The notes beneath the pieces were generated by a model. That model did not search any database and was not told the origin of the DNA. It saw only the letters and a program-made list of their open reading frames with translations. From Vitis vinifera (Eukaryota > Streptophyta > Magnoliopsida > Vitales > Vitaceae): a stretch of DNA of 64,000 nt. The translations under genes were made by a program, and so were the position numbers. Location: contig NC_081819.1 of assembly GCF_030704535.1 (NCBI RefSeq), positions 18,200,001 through 18,264,000 of the forward strand, written 5' to 3'. Numbering within the stretch: position 1 is the first letter of the stretch; each line of letters begins with the position of its first letter. Below, in pieces: positions 1-11,790 of the stretch.

Positions 1-945
1 TAATTTCTTGGATATGGGGTTTTCGCTGGGAATGGGGTCCTTTGTAGAGGGATCCAAACTCTACTTGGTAGGTGGTGAAATACCTTGTGAAAGGGTCTCA
101 CGAGATTTAATCTGTTTGTAGAGATCATGCCCATTTGTGGGGCTTTCCCCTTTGTCTATGTGTTGAATCTCACTTCGCTCGAGTCAATCACTACATTTCG
201 TAAGCTTTCAATCGATATGCAGGCTCCCAAGCATAATCCTCTTATGGTAACTGTTGAAAGAAAAATCTATGAGATTTTCGGGCAGTCCTATCTATACTTT
301 GCAGACGACCTTCCATCCGCAATGTTTGAATCTTATGATTCATTGATTGATCAATGGGAATCCCTACCTGGTCCCCATTTCCTCTATGCGTATGGCATTC
401 TGTGGTGGAAACCACGATTTATGTTTATACAAGCCATGGTTTTTATTGTTACAACGTGAATAGCATGATATGGGGTTCTCTCGGTCGTTTAGCTACTAAA
501 ATACCTGTCCACCAACCACTGCTGTCTGATATTGAAACAAAGTTCATGCCAGCTTACAATGATTTGCTTATTGGCCTTCATGGCCATATACTGTTTACTG
601 CCTTAATCCCCTCTAATGACAGTTTGATTTACTAAAAGTTTATGTAAGTTGTTCGACATGTATTACAGTCAAAATATCTTATCATTTTCAGGAACCATTG
701 TTGTAATGGATCAACATGAAATGTGTGTGATAAATGTGGGTCAATTGGTAGACAGTTTTGTCTCAGATTATATCACCACATTTCGGGTTGAGAAGTTGCA
801 TTCCTCTGCACAAGCCTTTGAGCTTGCACAGGGTTCATTTTTTCAAATTCCTACACTTGATGATATTTTTTATGCCAATTTTAGTTATGTTTTGCCGCCA
901 GCAGCACCCTTTGTGATGGTTACTTGCTTGACTAAAGGTTTCTAG
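1..945 (+). pseudogene. Kelch-like gene remnant, 3' part, frameshifted
   Basis: The opening bases encode a kelch-like stretch (SKLYLVGGEIPC) and later segments resemble kelch blades: 127-459 includes FESYDSLIDQWESLPGP, and 354-635 continues the homology in another frame with YCYNVNSMIWGSL. A third open segment, 649-945, follows a plausible acceptor (tttcag near 690) and may be a last exon. The blade pattern (Tyr/Phe pair, then a Trp about six residues later) suggests a beta-propeller protein of unknown partner. The switch of frame near 380-400 and a stop before 127 make an intact gene unlikely, although an unrecognised intron could explain one of the changes. The 5' part lies outside the window. 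I see no F-box or BTB domain. Family assignment is by motif only. Confidence 0.45.
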
Positions 946-1110
946 AACTTTTAGGAATGTGGCAAAGATATGTTGATCATCTCTAGTGCCTTCTTCCACT
1001 CGTGGTCTGTCTTCAAACTTTATCTATTGGTGCATACATGCATTTTTTTTTAATGCTTAACAAAAAAGGAACAACAATTTTTTTTAAGCTATTTTCTTTG
1101 TATATGGATT

Positions 1111-1492
1111 TTGGTTAGAAGCCATGGTGAGTAAGAAAGCATGAAAATTTAAACATGCTTCTCAACAAAAATGTTTTTGCTCATATTTCAATTTAATGAT
1201 CAATAATGCTTAAATATTTTTAATAGTTTTTCTTATTCAGTCTTTGTAATGTTAGGAATCATGTCTTTATTGGTAATTGCTCATTTGACTACTTACTAAT
1301 TATATATTTTTAATTAACGTATTTCACTTGGGTTCCTTTATTTGTTTGGTGATATTTTAATTCACATTCTTTTTTCATCATAAAATTTCCATTTATTACA
1401 TGACATTGATATCATTTCTTTGTGATATTGTCTTCCCTACTATGCACATTGATATAATTTTACGATCATTTTGGGCTATTCTACACTTGATC
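1111..1492 (+). repeat. Direct segmental repeat A, copy 1
   Basis: This non-coding stretch is clearly related to 2811-3203 in the same orientation, about 1.7 kb downstream. Shared blocks include TCATTTGACTACTTACTA, ATATATTTTTAATTAA and TTCCCTACT.TGCACATTG, with small indels and many substitutions between them. It is probably an old local duplication of downstream flank of the kelch-like remnant. No coding potential was recognised. Confidence 0.75.
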
Positions 1493-1999
1493 CCTAGTGA
1501 TCAGTGTTGAGATTGAACCACACTGGCAACTTGCAACACATGGGCACTTGTAGTAATTCCTAATCATGATATATCATCTAGTTTTGAGGCCTTGGTCTTT
1601 GTTTGAAATTTCAGTAGAAGACATTTGCGTAATAAAGGCTCGATATGTAGAAGATAAATGATGTAATGAGGTAAAATTTGAAATAGGATGTTGAGTTCAT
1701 TTTCTAGGTCCTTAATGCAAACCGCTAATACAAATTGTTCTGATCGCTAGAATGAGTAATGTGATAACAAAATTGGATAGCAACATGTGTTCCCTTCGTC
1801 ATTTGAATTACATATTATATATTAATTAAAAGAAATAATTTCTTATTGTATTCTATTCTTTCCATTAATAGGTTCATGAAAAACAAAAGAGATAGAGATC
1901 CCTCTTATATTTCCCCATGAAAAAGGTCGAGGTTGACTGCCTCATCCACCAAAAGAAAAAATGATTCTTTTGAACGACATTCCGAATTGAAGAGGCAAA

Positions 2000-2590
2000 G
2001 ATGTATGTATTTCTTCTATCTTATGATATCCAGTCTTTCCCTATTATATGTGTGTCTTACATATTCTACCTCTCACATTGTCACAAATCAGTTTGTTTTG
2101 TCCCCATGTCCACATATGCATACATTTGTTCATCTTGTGCTATTCAGTCTAAAATAACCACTATCTAGAGAATTATGGAGTTATAATAAATGTGTTTGTG
2201 TTTATAGGCGCCTCTAAGGTTACCTATGGTAGGGATATCTCTCCAAGATACCAAATATTTGAATTTTCAAGATTTATATGCAATAAACCTATTTTCATGT
2301 GCATGTAACGCATATCATATTTTAGGGATAGGGATTGGGGTTGAGTTTACCTATACATGCGGATAGATGTGCTTTAAAGGTATAGATTTTAAATGAAGTT
2401 ATAGTCTTGTTCAATATATTTTAGCATAACGTTATATGGCTAGAATAATCAAACTATCAAATCTTTTCATGAAACAATTGGAAGGATGAATCTTTAACAT
2501 TAATCTTTAAACCAAAAGGATAGAGTCTCTCATTAGCTAGATGTGTACTTTTACTGCAAGAATGCAAGTCCAATTTGGGGCAAAATTATC
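2000..2590 (+). repeat. Dispersed segment B, copy 1 (partner at 13.4-14.25 kb, inverted)
   Basis: Reading this stretch forward matches the reverse complement of 13440-14250. Matching landmarks in order are CACATCAGTTTGTTTT-like text, CTAGAGAATTAT, AGGCGCCTCT, GGATATCTCT, TATATGGCTAGAA, AATCAAACTATC and CATCTTTTCATG-like text. The AGGCGCCTCT block sits just after an ATAG and could be the start of an exon, but no protein family is recognisable. The lysine/arginine-rich reading just before it (1933-2000) is also unassigned. I treat the block as a duplicated piece of an unknown gene or transposon. Confidence 0.7.
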
Positions 2591-2810
2591 CAAGTTGTTA
2601 TTGTTAGAATTTTTTTTGTCTTTTTGTCTTTTTTTTTTTTTAGTTTAATAACAAAGAAATTGATGTGCTTGTTTGATCATAATTATTGATTTTCCTTTTG
2701 CTTTTCTGGAATTCATTATCAGACCATAGTGAACACATTAGTCGAACATTTTGGAGAATGTATGCCATGAAGTCACTAAAATAATGATAGGGAACCACAG
2801 TATTGTAGTT

Positions 2811-3203
2811 TGCTTAGAAGTCATTTATGAGTAAGAACCCAAGAGAATTTGAGCATGCTTATTAACAAAATGGTTATGCCCATGTATCAATTTAGTGATC
2901 AGTGGTGCTTAAATATTTTTAGTAGTTTTCTTATTTAGTCTTTGTACTGCTAGGAATCATATCTTTACTGGTAACTGCTCATTTGACTACTTACTATTTA
3001 TATATTTTTAATTAAGTTGTTTCATTTTGGGTTCCTGTATTTGCTTGGTGATCTTGTGTTTGATATGCAACTTTCAAAGGTTTTCATTCATCTTATGAAG
3101 TGCGTATCAATTTTTATTTTTATTTTTGGTAATCTTATCTTCCCTACTGTGCACATTGGGCTAATATTATCATTTTGGGTGGTTATTCTACTTCTACACT
3201 TCT
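2811..3203 (+). repeat. Direct segmental repeat A, copy 2
   Basis: Second copy of the direct repeat described at 1111-1492, with the same order of conserved blocks and similar length. Long open readings here are AT-rich hydrophobic noise, not genes. Confidence 0.75.
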
Positions 3204-4284
3204 CAATTGTCCAAATCCATATTATAACCTGTTCGTTCTGTAATACTACCAAAAATTCTATTATTGGTGCCTTATTTATTGATACTTGTCTAAAAGCATC
3301 ATATTTTGATATATTAATTATAAGTCATGATACTTGAGAAAGTATAGATTTGACCATTAGGCCAACATTAACTCTCTTAAAAAGCCCATACTTAAGTTTA
3401 ATTTAGAGGCCCAATGCCAACTCATAAAAGAGCTAACATTTGAGCAACTATAAAAGCCATTCTTGGTCCTAAAAGTTTAAAGCAGTTCGACATATGCAAT
3501 ATTTATTGTACCATCACAGTCTCACCCCTCCTATAGTGGCCTAGAGTGATTGCAGATCTCTTTCATCTCTCCAATAACATCTTAGTCATCAATCTATGGA
3601 CTATGTGCACACCTTTGTCCTCATTAGTCTTGTTACTCAGCAGTAACCTACATGCTTGTACGATTATTCTTGTTCAGGAAATCCATCATATTCAATAGCC
3701 CCTTCACCATTAGCAACCACCATCTCCATCCAACTATAGTTATAGCCTCTTGTGAAACCAAAACCATCTCCATTTTGAGGTATGTATGTTCTCCTCTTTA
3801 AAATGGTTAGGGTTATATTTTTCAACATTTTATTTATTATTTGATGTTTTGTCGCTCTTTCTACAACATTAGGTGTTGGTTTATCCAATTTTCATTACGA
3901 GGATTCCAATTTTCATAACACACTATTGAGTTGGGCTTAAGTGGACAGTCCCCTTTGTTTATTGAAGTTCTTTCTTCTCATTCAATGTTTGGGAACTTTC
4001 GTTGAATTATAACTCTCCCTTACTATGGAGAAGGTGAATGGGCTAGATAATCCATATTTAGTTGTTTTGCTAACATCCATGAGCTTAGGAGGTAGAAATT
4101 CCCCTCTTCAAAGGAAATCGATGACTTGGCAAGCTTTAGCCTTCCAACAAGGCTAATATCTCCTACTTAATGAGTAGACCTAGTCTAATATTCTTAGATA
4201 ATGTTTTGTGATGATCCATAAGTGTTCATTTAATTCTCAATTGTCACGATTTATAGAAATCTATCAAAATTCAAGCTAACATTG
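3204..4284. other. Intergenic, nothing recognised
   Basis: No conserved coding segment, RNA gene or clear repeat is visible. A 74-codon minus-strand open reading at 3664-3888 has no recognisable motif. Confidence 0.5.
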
Positions 4285-5470
4285 TCCATAGATCTGCTTA
4301 CTAGGTTCAACTTTAGTAGTATACTATTTAAGGGGAAGCTCACAAATGGAGCACTAGATGACGCTCAAGGAGAACAGGAGAAATGGATGATTAAATCCCA
4401 TATTGCATTAAAAGTCTCCATTTTTCTTCAAAAATCCTTGCATTCCTTTCTTGTCCTATGGTCCCCAAATTATTGTGCGAGTACCAATACCCCATAGTGA
4501 CTTCACTCTAAGAAGACCTCCAAACCGATACAAATTGGTCATCATCTCCACCACACTCCCATGAAGAATCCAATTAATTTCTGTAAGTCCAAACAACTTA
4601 TTTCAAGATGTTAGGGCTACTGAGCAATGTAAAAAATGATGATTCATTAATTCTCCACTCTTATACATGACAAACCATTTTGTCATTAACTCTTAAGGGC
4701 TTTGTGATGTCTCATCTTCGGTAGCAAGTTATTCTTACCAACCTTCATATTTGCCATGTGAAGGCCTTGACTTCTAGTGGAGTTTTAGATTTTCAAATAA
4801 ATTTTTTTGGAAGAAAAGATGTAGAGTTGGTAGAAAAATGGAGGGCTTTAAAGAATGAACTAACAGAGAATAGAACAGAGGTGTCAAACCTCATATCCAA
4901 GAAAGTGAATGAGAAGTACACATTGGTTAAAGCCAATGTAGTGACAGTGCGTTCCTTAATCTTGCAATTAGAAAGGTTATGTCAGAAATTGAAATTGTAA
5001 GGCAATGAGGGAGTGACTGAAACCAAAATTGAAACGAGAGTAGAATCTTGCTCTTGCCATTTTACAAAGATTTGGAAATTGGACGCAAAAAGATTAGTCA
5101 CTCCACCAAATATCTTCCTAGAACCAAATTTCAGTACCATTCCTGCTTAATAGTGAGTGAAATGAGAAGAGACAGGGAAAAATTGTGCACTGGACTTCCA
5201 AGAAACCAATGAGACGATCTAACAATCACATTAGCATCTCAACCATTAGAATTTGGTCCATAGATAGCCAAAATAATCTTGTGCCATAAAACATCGGTCA
5301 TATTCTTCAAGGTTATCTTCCTTATACCCGAACCCCCTTCACTTTTTGGCTTACACACTTCATTCCAACCTGCAAGTTGATCTTTCTTCCATTTTCTAAT
5401 GCATGATCCAATTATGTCTACAATCTCTCAGAATCTTATTTGCCACTTTGGCTGGAAGCCTAAAAATAGA
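4285..5470 (-). mobile_element. LINE (non-LTR retrotransposon) remnant, C-terminal RT and zf-RVT region
   Basis: On the minus strand, about 5170-5340 reads LWHKIILAIYG followed by a tryptophan/serine-rich stretch typical of the region after the palm of plant LINE reverse transcriptases. Lower coordinates (about 4300-4690) read like the zf-RVT tail, with FLHCSVA, SWNKLFGL-like and QERNARIF-like text. Stops and frameshifts are frequent. The part at about 4690-5010 does not fit and may be an insertion: it carries an 80-codon plus-strand open reading (4758-5000) with a charged, possibly coiled-coil sequence of unknown origin. The element is dead. Superfamily assignment rests on motif recognition only. 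Confidence 0.6.
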
Positions 5471-5479
5471 TCCCTCCAA

Positions 5480-7690
5480 ACAAAAACAGAAAAGATGATG
5501 TGGGACAAGCATGACTGGTGTAATATTATTCTACTCCATGCCTCTATATTTTGATTTACATTTGAAGTGTTTCCCGTAATTGGCATGCTAATAAGTGATG
5601 TGCCTAATAAATTTCAGAATTCCTTAAGGAGAGTCTCTTATCTCTCTTATCCTCACTTTCTTCCCTCAGCCGCTTCCTCTCTTATTCTGTTTCATTTCCG
5701 GTCCTATTCCATACTCTTTGTTTTCCAAACTTTAAATAAAGTCTTTCATATTGGTGGATGTGATTGTGTTTTGAATTTTTATTTGGAAGACATTAGGTAA
5801 ACCAGTTGACTTAATTAAGAAAATGCATTGCTAATCCTATAGTAATCACTCGGCTTATGCTCCTGGATTGATGTGGTATTGACCCTAATTGAGGTCTTGA
5901 TTCGTTCTATTAATTAAAAGAAGGATAATGATATTGATGTGGGACCTTTCATTTGAACAAGAATTTACACAAACTTCAAATTTTCTATATTACAAACTGG
6001 AAAATCTGAAAATTCACTTGCTGTAACAGTGGGCAGTTAAGTATCATAATCCAGCTCTGCTAGGTGGACCGGCAATGGATGCCGTCTACTAGCTTGTTCG
6101 TAGATACTGTCTACTGGCTTGTTCATAAATGCTGCCAAGTGCTTGTCAACTTACTTCACAACTTGTAAATGCTTCTTTACTCAACTGTAGTCAAATTACT
6201 TGCACAAATTACAATAAATTCTTCTTTACTCTCTTAGTAGTAAATGCTTCTTTACTCTTTCAGGACCTTTTGGTTAAGTAACGATCAATTTTTTTTTTTT
6301 TGTCTAAACCAGCTGATGGGCTTGGGTATTTCAGCAGTGTTTTGCCCACATCCGGGCACACATCAATCCATGTCAACTGTGGATTTTGCTTTTTATTTCC
6401 CTTCATCTGCATGAATAAGCAAATAATGGTCAAGTAGCGATAGCTCCTTTGGAACATCTCATGGATTTAATGATCCAGTTAGAAAGCTTATGTACAATAA
6501 TAGTGAAGCTTCCAAACTGCCCATCTGGGGGAAAGAAAAACAATGGAGAGAGACAAATAAATTAATAAAAAGATAAAATTTTTCAGAAAATAATTACGGG
6601 TCATTCAGGAATTTTTCTTTTGGAAGTCCTGCTTCTTTCAAAAGACAAGCCCTGCCATATTTTTGTCTAGAGAGCTTTAGGTAAATTTTTGTCCCCATTG
6701 GGACTTTGGAGAGCTTACTTTAACTGCATGATCATACCCAGATGGACTGATGCTAAACCTAAAGTGTAGCCATGTAAGGACAGAATCTTCACAACTTATA
6801 AACTACTTTTGATAACGGTTTTTTATTCTTACTTGCAAAACAGAGCCTTACAATTTGGTTCACATCCATGTCCTTAAAACTTGACTCACATTCCATACGC
6901 AAACACAAACAGCTTCTACTAGGTCTTCTTCCATACCCAAAACCAACACATCATTTTTCATGTATACATGTGCCAAGTTTTGTCGAAATTTCGATCATAT
7001 GAAAATTTCAAAACAAGGAAAACATTTCCATTCAGATCTTCAAACTCTCTCCATGATCTTAATCAAGTGACTAGCATTCTTTGATGAGATGAAACAGTCA
7101 GTTTTAAGGTTGAAAGACCAATGCTTAAAGTCTCAACTCGTCTTGGAATTCCGATCCTCTGAAGATTGATGGTGCATTTACCTTTGGCTTAAGCCCTTAT
7201 TTCTGTCCACACTCGTTGTGTCTCTGTTTCTTTGCTTTCGTTGGTGTTGTTTCCTTGTTTGTTGCTTATTAAGATTTCCCTTTTGAAAATAGGTTAGTTG
7301 TCTCATCTAAGAGTCATCATGATAATTTTTTTGAATGATGGTTGACTGCTTGGTTGGTGAATCACTCTTCATTAAGACTGATACTACTAAGTTGGAACAC
7401 ACCTTATGTGGGGAAGAGGTGGAAGAGAGCATGGCTGCTTGCCTTTTTTTTTTTTTTTTTGTCATTTTTGGACCATTTGGCTAGAGAGAAATACAACATT
7501 TGACTATATGAAAAATTCGGAATAATGGCTCGATTACCTTTTAAGCGTAATTTTTTGGATTGCATCGACCATTGTACAAAAGTGTCTCCCATGTCTATAT
7601 TGGATTTTGTTTATTGGTCAGGAGCTAAGCTAAGATGATAAGTCATTCAACTTCTACTAGGTTAGAGAGGATTAAGGTGATAAGCTATGG
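5480..7690. other. Intergenic, no gene recognised
   Basis: No supported coding region. A small imperfect repeat of TAAATGCTTCTTTACTC occurs three times between about 6165 and 6260. Other open readings are short and lack motifs. Confidence 0.5.
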
Positions 7691-7939
7691 ACCCTATTTT
7701 AAGATTTATTCATAATAAAAATAAATTGAATTATGCATAATAAAAATAAATTTTATGAAAGGTAAGACATACTTTAATTAGCCTTGACTTGGAGTTAATC
7801 CTCTTCACCACCAAATTTTCAAAATTTAAAAATTTTGCTAAAGATAAAAAAATAAAAATTTATAGCAATAGAAACAAGATCAAATTTTGATGTATGAAAT
7901 GGAATGGAATGTGGGTATTTATAGGATTTTTTTGGTCAA

Positions 7940-8180
7940 ACTAGTCGTTGGATGGTCAAATAATCGTTATAAAATAATTTTAACCGTTTGATTAAATTTT
8001 TGTTCAAATTTGGCCATTAGATCTTCATATAATTGTTGGAAACATTTCGTAGCTGTTGGATCAAGTCAACATTGATTTTCCACCATTGGATCACAAATTT
8101 GACCGTTGGATGTATTTACAAATACATGGGTGAAATCTGGGCCATCAGATCGTCAAAAATTCAAATCTAGCTATCGGATC
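7940..8180 (+). repeat. Degenerate short repeat around CCGTTGGATC
   Basis: Eight variants of CCGTTGGATC (for example CGTTGGATGG, CCATTAGATC, CCATTGGATC, CCGTTGGATG, CTATCGGATC) lie about 25-40 bp apart. Many are preceded by TCAAAATTT-like text. This is a decayed short tandem repeat, possibly part of a retrotransposon LTR, with no coding content. Confidence 0.55.
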
Positions 8181-8219
8181 AAATTTCAAAATTTTCAAAA
8201 AAGGAGCCAAAAGAATCAC

Positions 8220-8520
8220 CCATTTTTTTTTAAAAAAAAAAATCGATGATTTATCAGAAAAATCGGTGATTTTTCGACGATTTTTTGAAATCCTCTTCCG
8301 GCTGCTCCGTGTATCGCTTCACTTGCGATTTTATCATTGATTTATCTATTTGGAATTGATATATCGCCGATATTTGAGCGATTTTCTCGATATTTTTCTA
8401 ATATTCCTCCTGTTCGATAATCAATGTTTAATATTGTTTCGAGGTCATCCGATATCCAATATATTGACAAAATCGTCGATAAAAACCGATTTTTCAATCC
8501 ATGATTCAACCACAAGCCTT
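8220..8520. repeat. CGAT-rich low-complexity block
   Basis: Dense repetition of ATCG/CGAT words, such as TCGACGATTTTTTGA, ATCGCCGATAT and CTCGATATTTTTC. It looks like a decayed repeat unit contiguous with the GTTGGATC block and is probably part of the same element. Confidence 0.4.
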
Positions 8521-8529
8521 TTGTCCATC

Positions 8530-9780
8530 AACACACCCATGTTTGAATCACAAGGTACCCACTATGATGGGGATGCATTTATTCCAACTATCAACTATCG
8601 ACAAAGTAAATATTTGATAATACAAGCCTATCGTGAAATGTTGTGGTACACTCCAAGGGGCTTATTACTCCTATTTTTAAATAGACAATTATTAATCCCC
8701 TTACATGTTATCCCACTCATGCTATGTACTTAACAGGACTGTCATGCCCCACGACACCCCCTCTCACCTACTCGAGGCTAAAAAGAAAGGTTCTTTTGGA
8801 AAACATGTCAAAAATATCTTCTTTTAAAAATGGATATATTTCATAATCACATCATTAGTTTTTCATATGATATCTTCCTATTTAATTACATAGAAACTTT
8901 GAGATTTGAGAACTCTAGGGTTATATGAAATCTTTGCCCATGGATATAAGCTTTAAGCTAAACCATGTAAATCATTATACACACGCTTTGTATATTTTAC
9001 GTTTTCGTTTTTCTATTTTCTTCTCCTTATTATTGTTTGCAAGGTTCAAAGTATCGTCCAAGTTTGATACAAGTCATATATGCCTTAGACCTCTCTGCAT
9101 TGAGTCCAATACCCAATACCATATTTAACCCAAACTCAGCCAAGAATGGTTAAATTTGGTTGGCTCGATTGATATTATGAGTTGATTCGGTTGAATCCTC
9201 TGAGTAATAAAAAAAGTTTCTCCTATTAAACCCAAAAATCAAAAATCAATTTTCCCCTTTCAAATCACAATATTAAAACATCAAAGAACAATCAAAATTG
9301 AAAAATCTATGAGAAAAGAGATTTTATTCAAAGACCTAGGACTCTACCCACAAGAAAGCCATCAAGAACTACCCTCAGTATTTATCTTATATACATATGG
9401 TTCAAAATTAGTAAAAGAAAAAGGGAAATTCAATCATTTTAAGTAATATATTATTTTATAGTAATGATACCATATATAGTATATGATTTTATATACTAAT
9501 TTATTGTTAATAATGAATTTAATAATATTATTATATTAATATATATTTTAATTTATTAATTTTGAAACTTATTTATTTTTAATAAAATTTTTAATGTTGT
9601 AATTATCTTATTTTACGTATTATCCTATGTCGGGTCATGACGTCAAGATGACCATCCAAGTCAATTATCAATACCGTGACTTTTCACCGTGTTCGTTTTT
9701 TTATAACTTTAATAGTTTTTAACATCCATGAGATATCATGATTGTATATTTATTGATTGAGATGAGTGATAATTGGGAGT
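8530..9780. other. AT-rich intergenic, nothing recognised
   Basis: No motif-bearing open reading frame, RNA gene or clear repeat is visible. The stretch at 9420-9600 is almost purely A/T. Confidence 0.5.
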
Positions 9781-9784
9781 GTGC

Positions 9785-9955
9785 CATTTCATTCCAAACA
9801 AACTTACATTGCCAGTTGCTTCAAAGTCACCATTCCAAGATCGAACCTCAAATCCAACGAGGACATGAAAGGAAATCGCCATTTAGTTGACTTTGTCGAT
9901 TCATGTTTTTGGAAACCTACCGATTTCCATTCCATAAATGGAATTTAGCCTACAT
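9785..9955 (+). mobile_element. Copia retrotransposon tail remnant
   Basis: This segment resembles, in reverse orientation, the end of the copia remnant in the VIT-like gene intron (about 15690-16360 with the MITE removed). Both contain CAAAGTCA.CATTCCAAGAT and TTGACTTTGTC.ATTCAT blocks in the same order. It is therefore probably the 3' end of the coding region and start of the LTR of a related copia element, strongly truncated. Confidence 0.45.
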
Positions 9956-10039
9956 GAATTAAGCAACCAATCAAACTTCTGCCTTCTGGTTCTAGGATTT
10001 ATTTATTTATCGAGTTAAATTTGGATTAGGATTTATTTA

Positions 10040-11790
10040 TCGAGTTAAATTTTTTTAAGGATGTATCTAGGGTTTCAAAGTCTGTTTTAAGGTGGGGAAT
10101 GATATCCAATCACTTTACAATGGCACCCAAATAATCAAATGGATCATGAGAAATGATAAAAGGGTCTCGATAACCCAATGATTGGATGTACTAAATTTTC
10201 TTAAGGACATGCTTAGGGTTCCAAAGTTCGTTCTAGGGTGGAGAACAACCTCCAATCACTTCTTGAGGGTTCCCAAAAGAATAAATGGACAATGGGAAGA
10301 GAGATAGGGGTTCCGATAGCTCAGGGATTTGATGTACCAAATTTTTTTAAGGATGTACCTAGGATTCCAATGTCCATTCCAAGGTGGGAAACGACCTCTA
10401 ATCACTTCGCAAGGGTTCCCAAAGGAACAAATGGACCATGGGAAAGGAGATAGAGGTTTTGGTAGCCTAAGGATTGGATATACCAAATTTTCTTAAGGGT
10501 ATACTTAGGGTTTCAATGTTCATTTTGGGGTGGGGAATACCTCTAATCACTTCTCAATGGTTCCAAAATGAACAAATGGACCATGGGAAAGGAGATAGAG
10601 GTTCTAGTAACTTAAGGATTGGATGTACCAAATTTTCTTAAGGATATACCTAGGGTTCCAATGTTCATTTCGGGGTAAGGAATGACCTCTAATCACTTCT
10701 CAACAGTTCTCAAAGGAACAAATGAATCATGGGAAGGAATATAAGGGTCTCAGTAACCTGAGGATTGGATGTACCAAATTTTCTTAAGGATGTATCTAGG
10801 GTTCCAATTTCCGTTTCAAGGTGGGAAACGACTTCTAATCACTTCTCAAGGGTTCCCAAATGAACAAATGGACCATAGGAAAATGGATAGAGGTTCTGGT
10901 AGCCTAAAGATTGGATATACCAAATTTTTTGAAGGATCTATCTAGGGTTTCGAAGTTTATTGCGGGGTAGGGAATGACCTCCAATCACTTCTCGAGGGTC
11001 CCCAAATGATCAAATGGACCATGGGAAGGGATATAGGGGTCTCAGTAACCTGAGGATTTGATGTACCAAATTTCTTAAGGATGCATCTAAGGTTCTAATG
11101 TCATTTTCGGGGTGGGAAACGACTTTTAATCACTTCCCGATGGTTTCTAAAGGAATAAATGGACTATGGAAAAAGAAATAGGGGTTCCGATAACCCGAGA
11201 ATTGAATGCACCAAATTTTCTTAAGAATGTACCTAGGGTTTTAAAGTCCGTCCCGAGGTGGGGAACGACCTCCAGTCACTTCTTGAGGGTCCCCAAAGGA
11301 TCAAATAGACCATAGGAAGGGATATAAGGGTCTCGGTAGCCCGATGCTTGGATGTACCAAATTTTCTTAAGGATATACATAGGATTCCAAATTCTCTTTT
11401 GGAGTGGGAAACGGCCTCCAATTACTTCCCGATGGTCTCTAAAGGAATAAGTGGACCATGGAAAGGGAAATTGAGGTCCTGGTAGCCTGAGGATTAAATG
11501 TGTCAAATTTTCTTAAGGATGTACATAGGATTCCAAAGTCCATTTTAGGGTGGAGAACAACCTCCAATTCGTACTCGAGGGTCCCTAAATGAATATATGG
11601 ACCATGAAAACAAATATAGGGGTCACGGTTCTCATAGGAATAGATATATATCTAAGGTTTCAAAGTTCGTTCCGAGGTGAAGGAGAACCTACAATCACTT
11701 GCTAAGAGTCCTCAAAGGAATATATGGATCATGATAAGGGAGATATGGATCATGGTTTTCCTAGGAATGAATGTACCTTTTTTTTTTTTT
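10040..11790 (+). repeat. Tandem array, 146-bp monomer, about 12 units
   Basis: The word CCAAATTTTCTTAAGGATGT and close variants recur near 10191, 10337, 10483, 10628, 10774, 10920, 11066, 11211, 11357 and 11503, giving a spacing of 145 or 146 bp each time. Weaker units lie at about 10045, 11649 and 11779. Each monomer also contains CTAGGGTTCCAA, GGTGGGAAACGACCTC, CAATCACTTC, a run like AACAAATGGACCATGGGAA, and GGTAGCCTGAGGATTGGATG. Monomers are diverged from each other, but the period is preserved, so indels are rare. Open readings inside the array, on both strands, are products of the repeat. A 29-bp direct doublet just before it (9993-10050) may mark its edge. Confidence 0.9.

Noticed and set aside
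4758-5000. 80-codon charged, coiled-coil-like open reading
   Set aside because: No start context, no homology recognised, and it lies within a LINE remnant; noted there but not called a gene.
10238-11506. Open readings of 60-76 codons on both strands with repeated peptides
   Set aside because: They are translations of the 146-bp tandem repeat.
10040-11790. CRISPR-like or centromeric array
   Set aside because: Eukaryotic context, contiguous monomers without unique spacers, and an array too short and gene-near to call centromeric.
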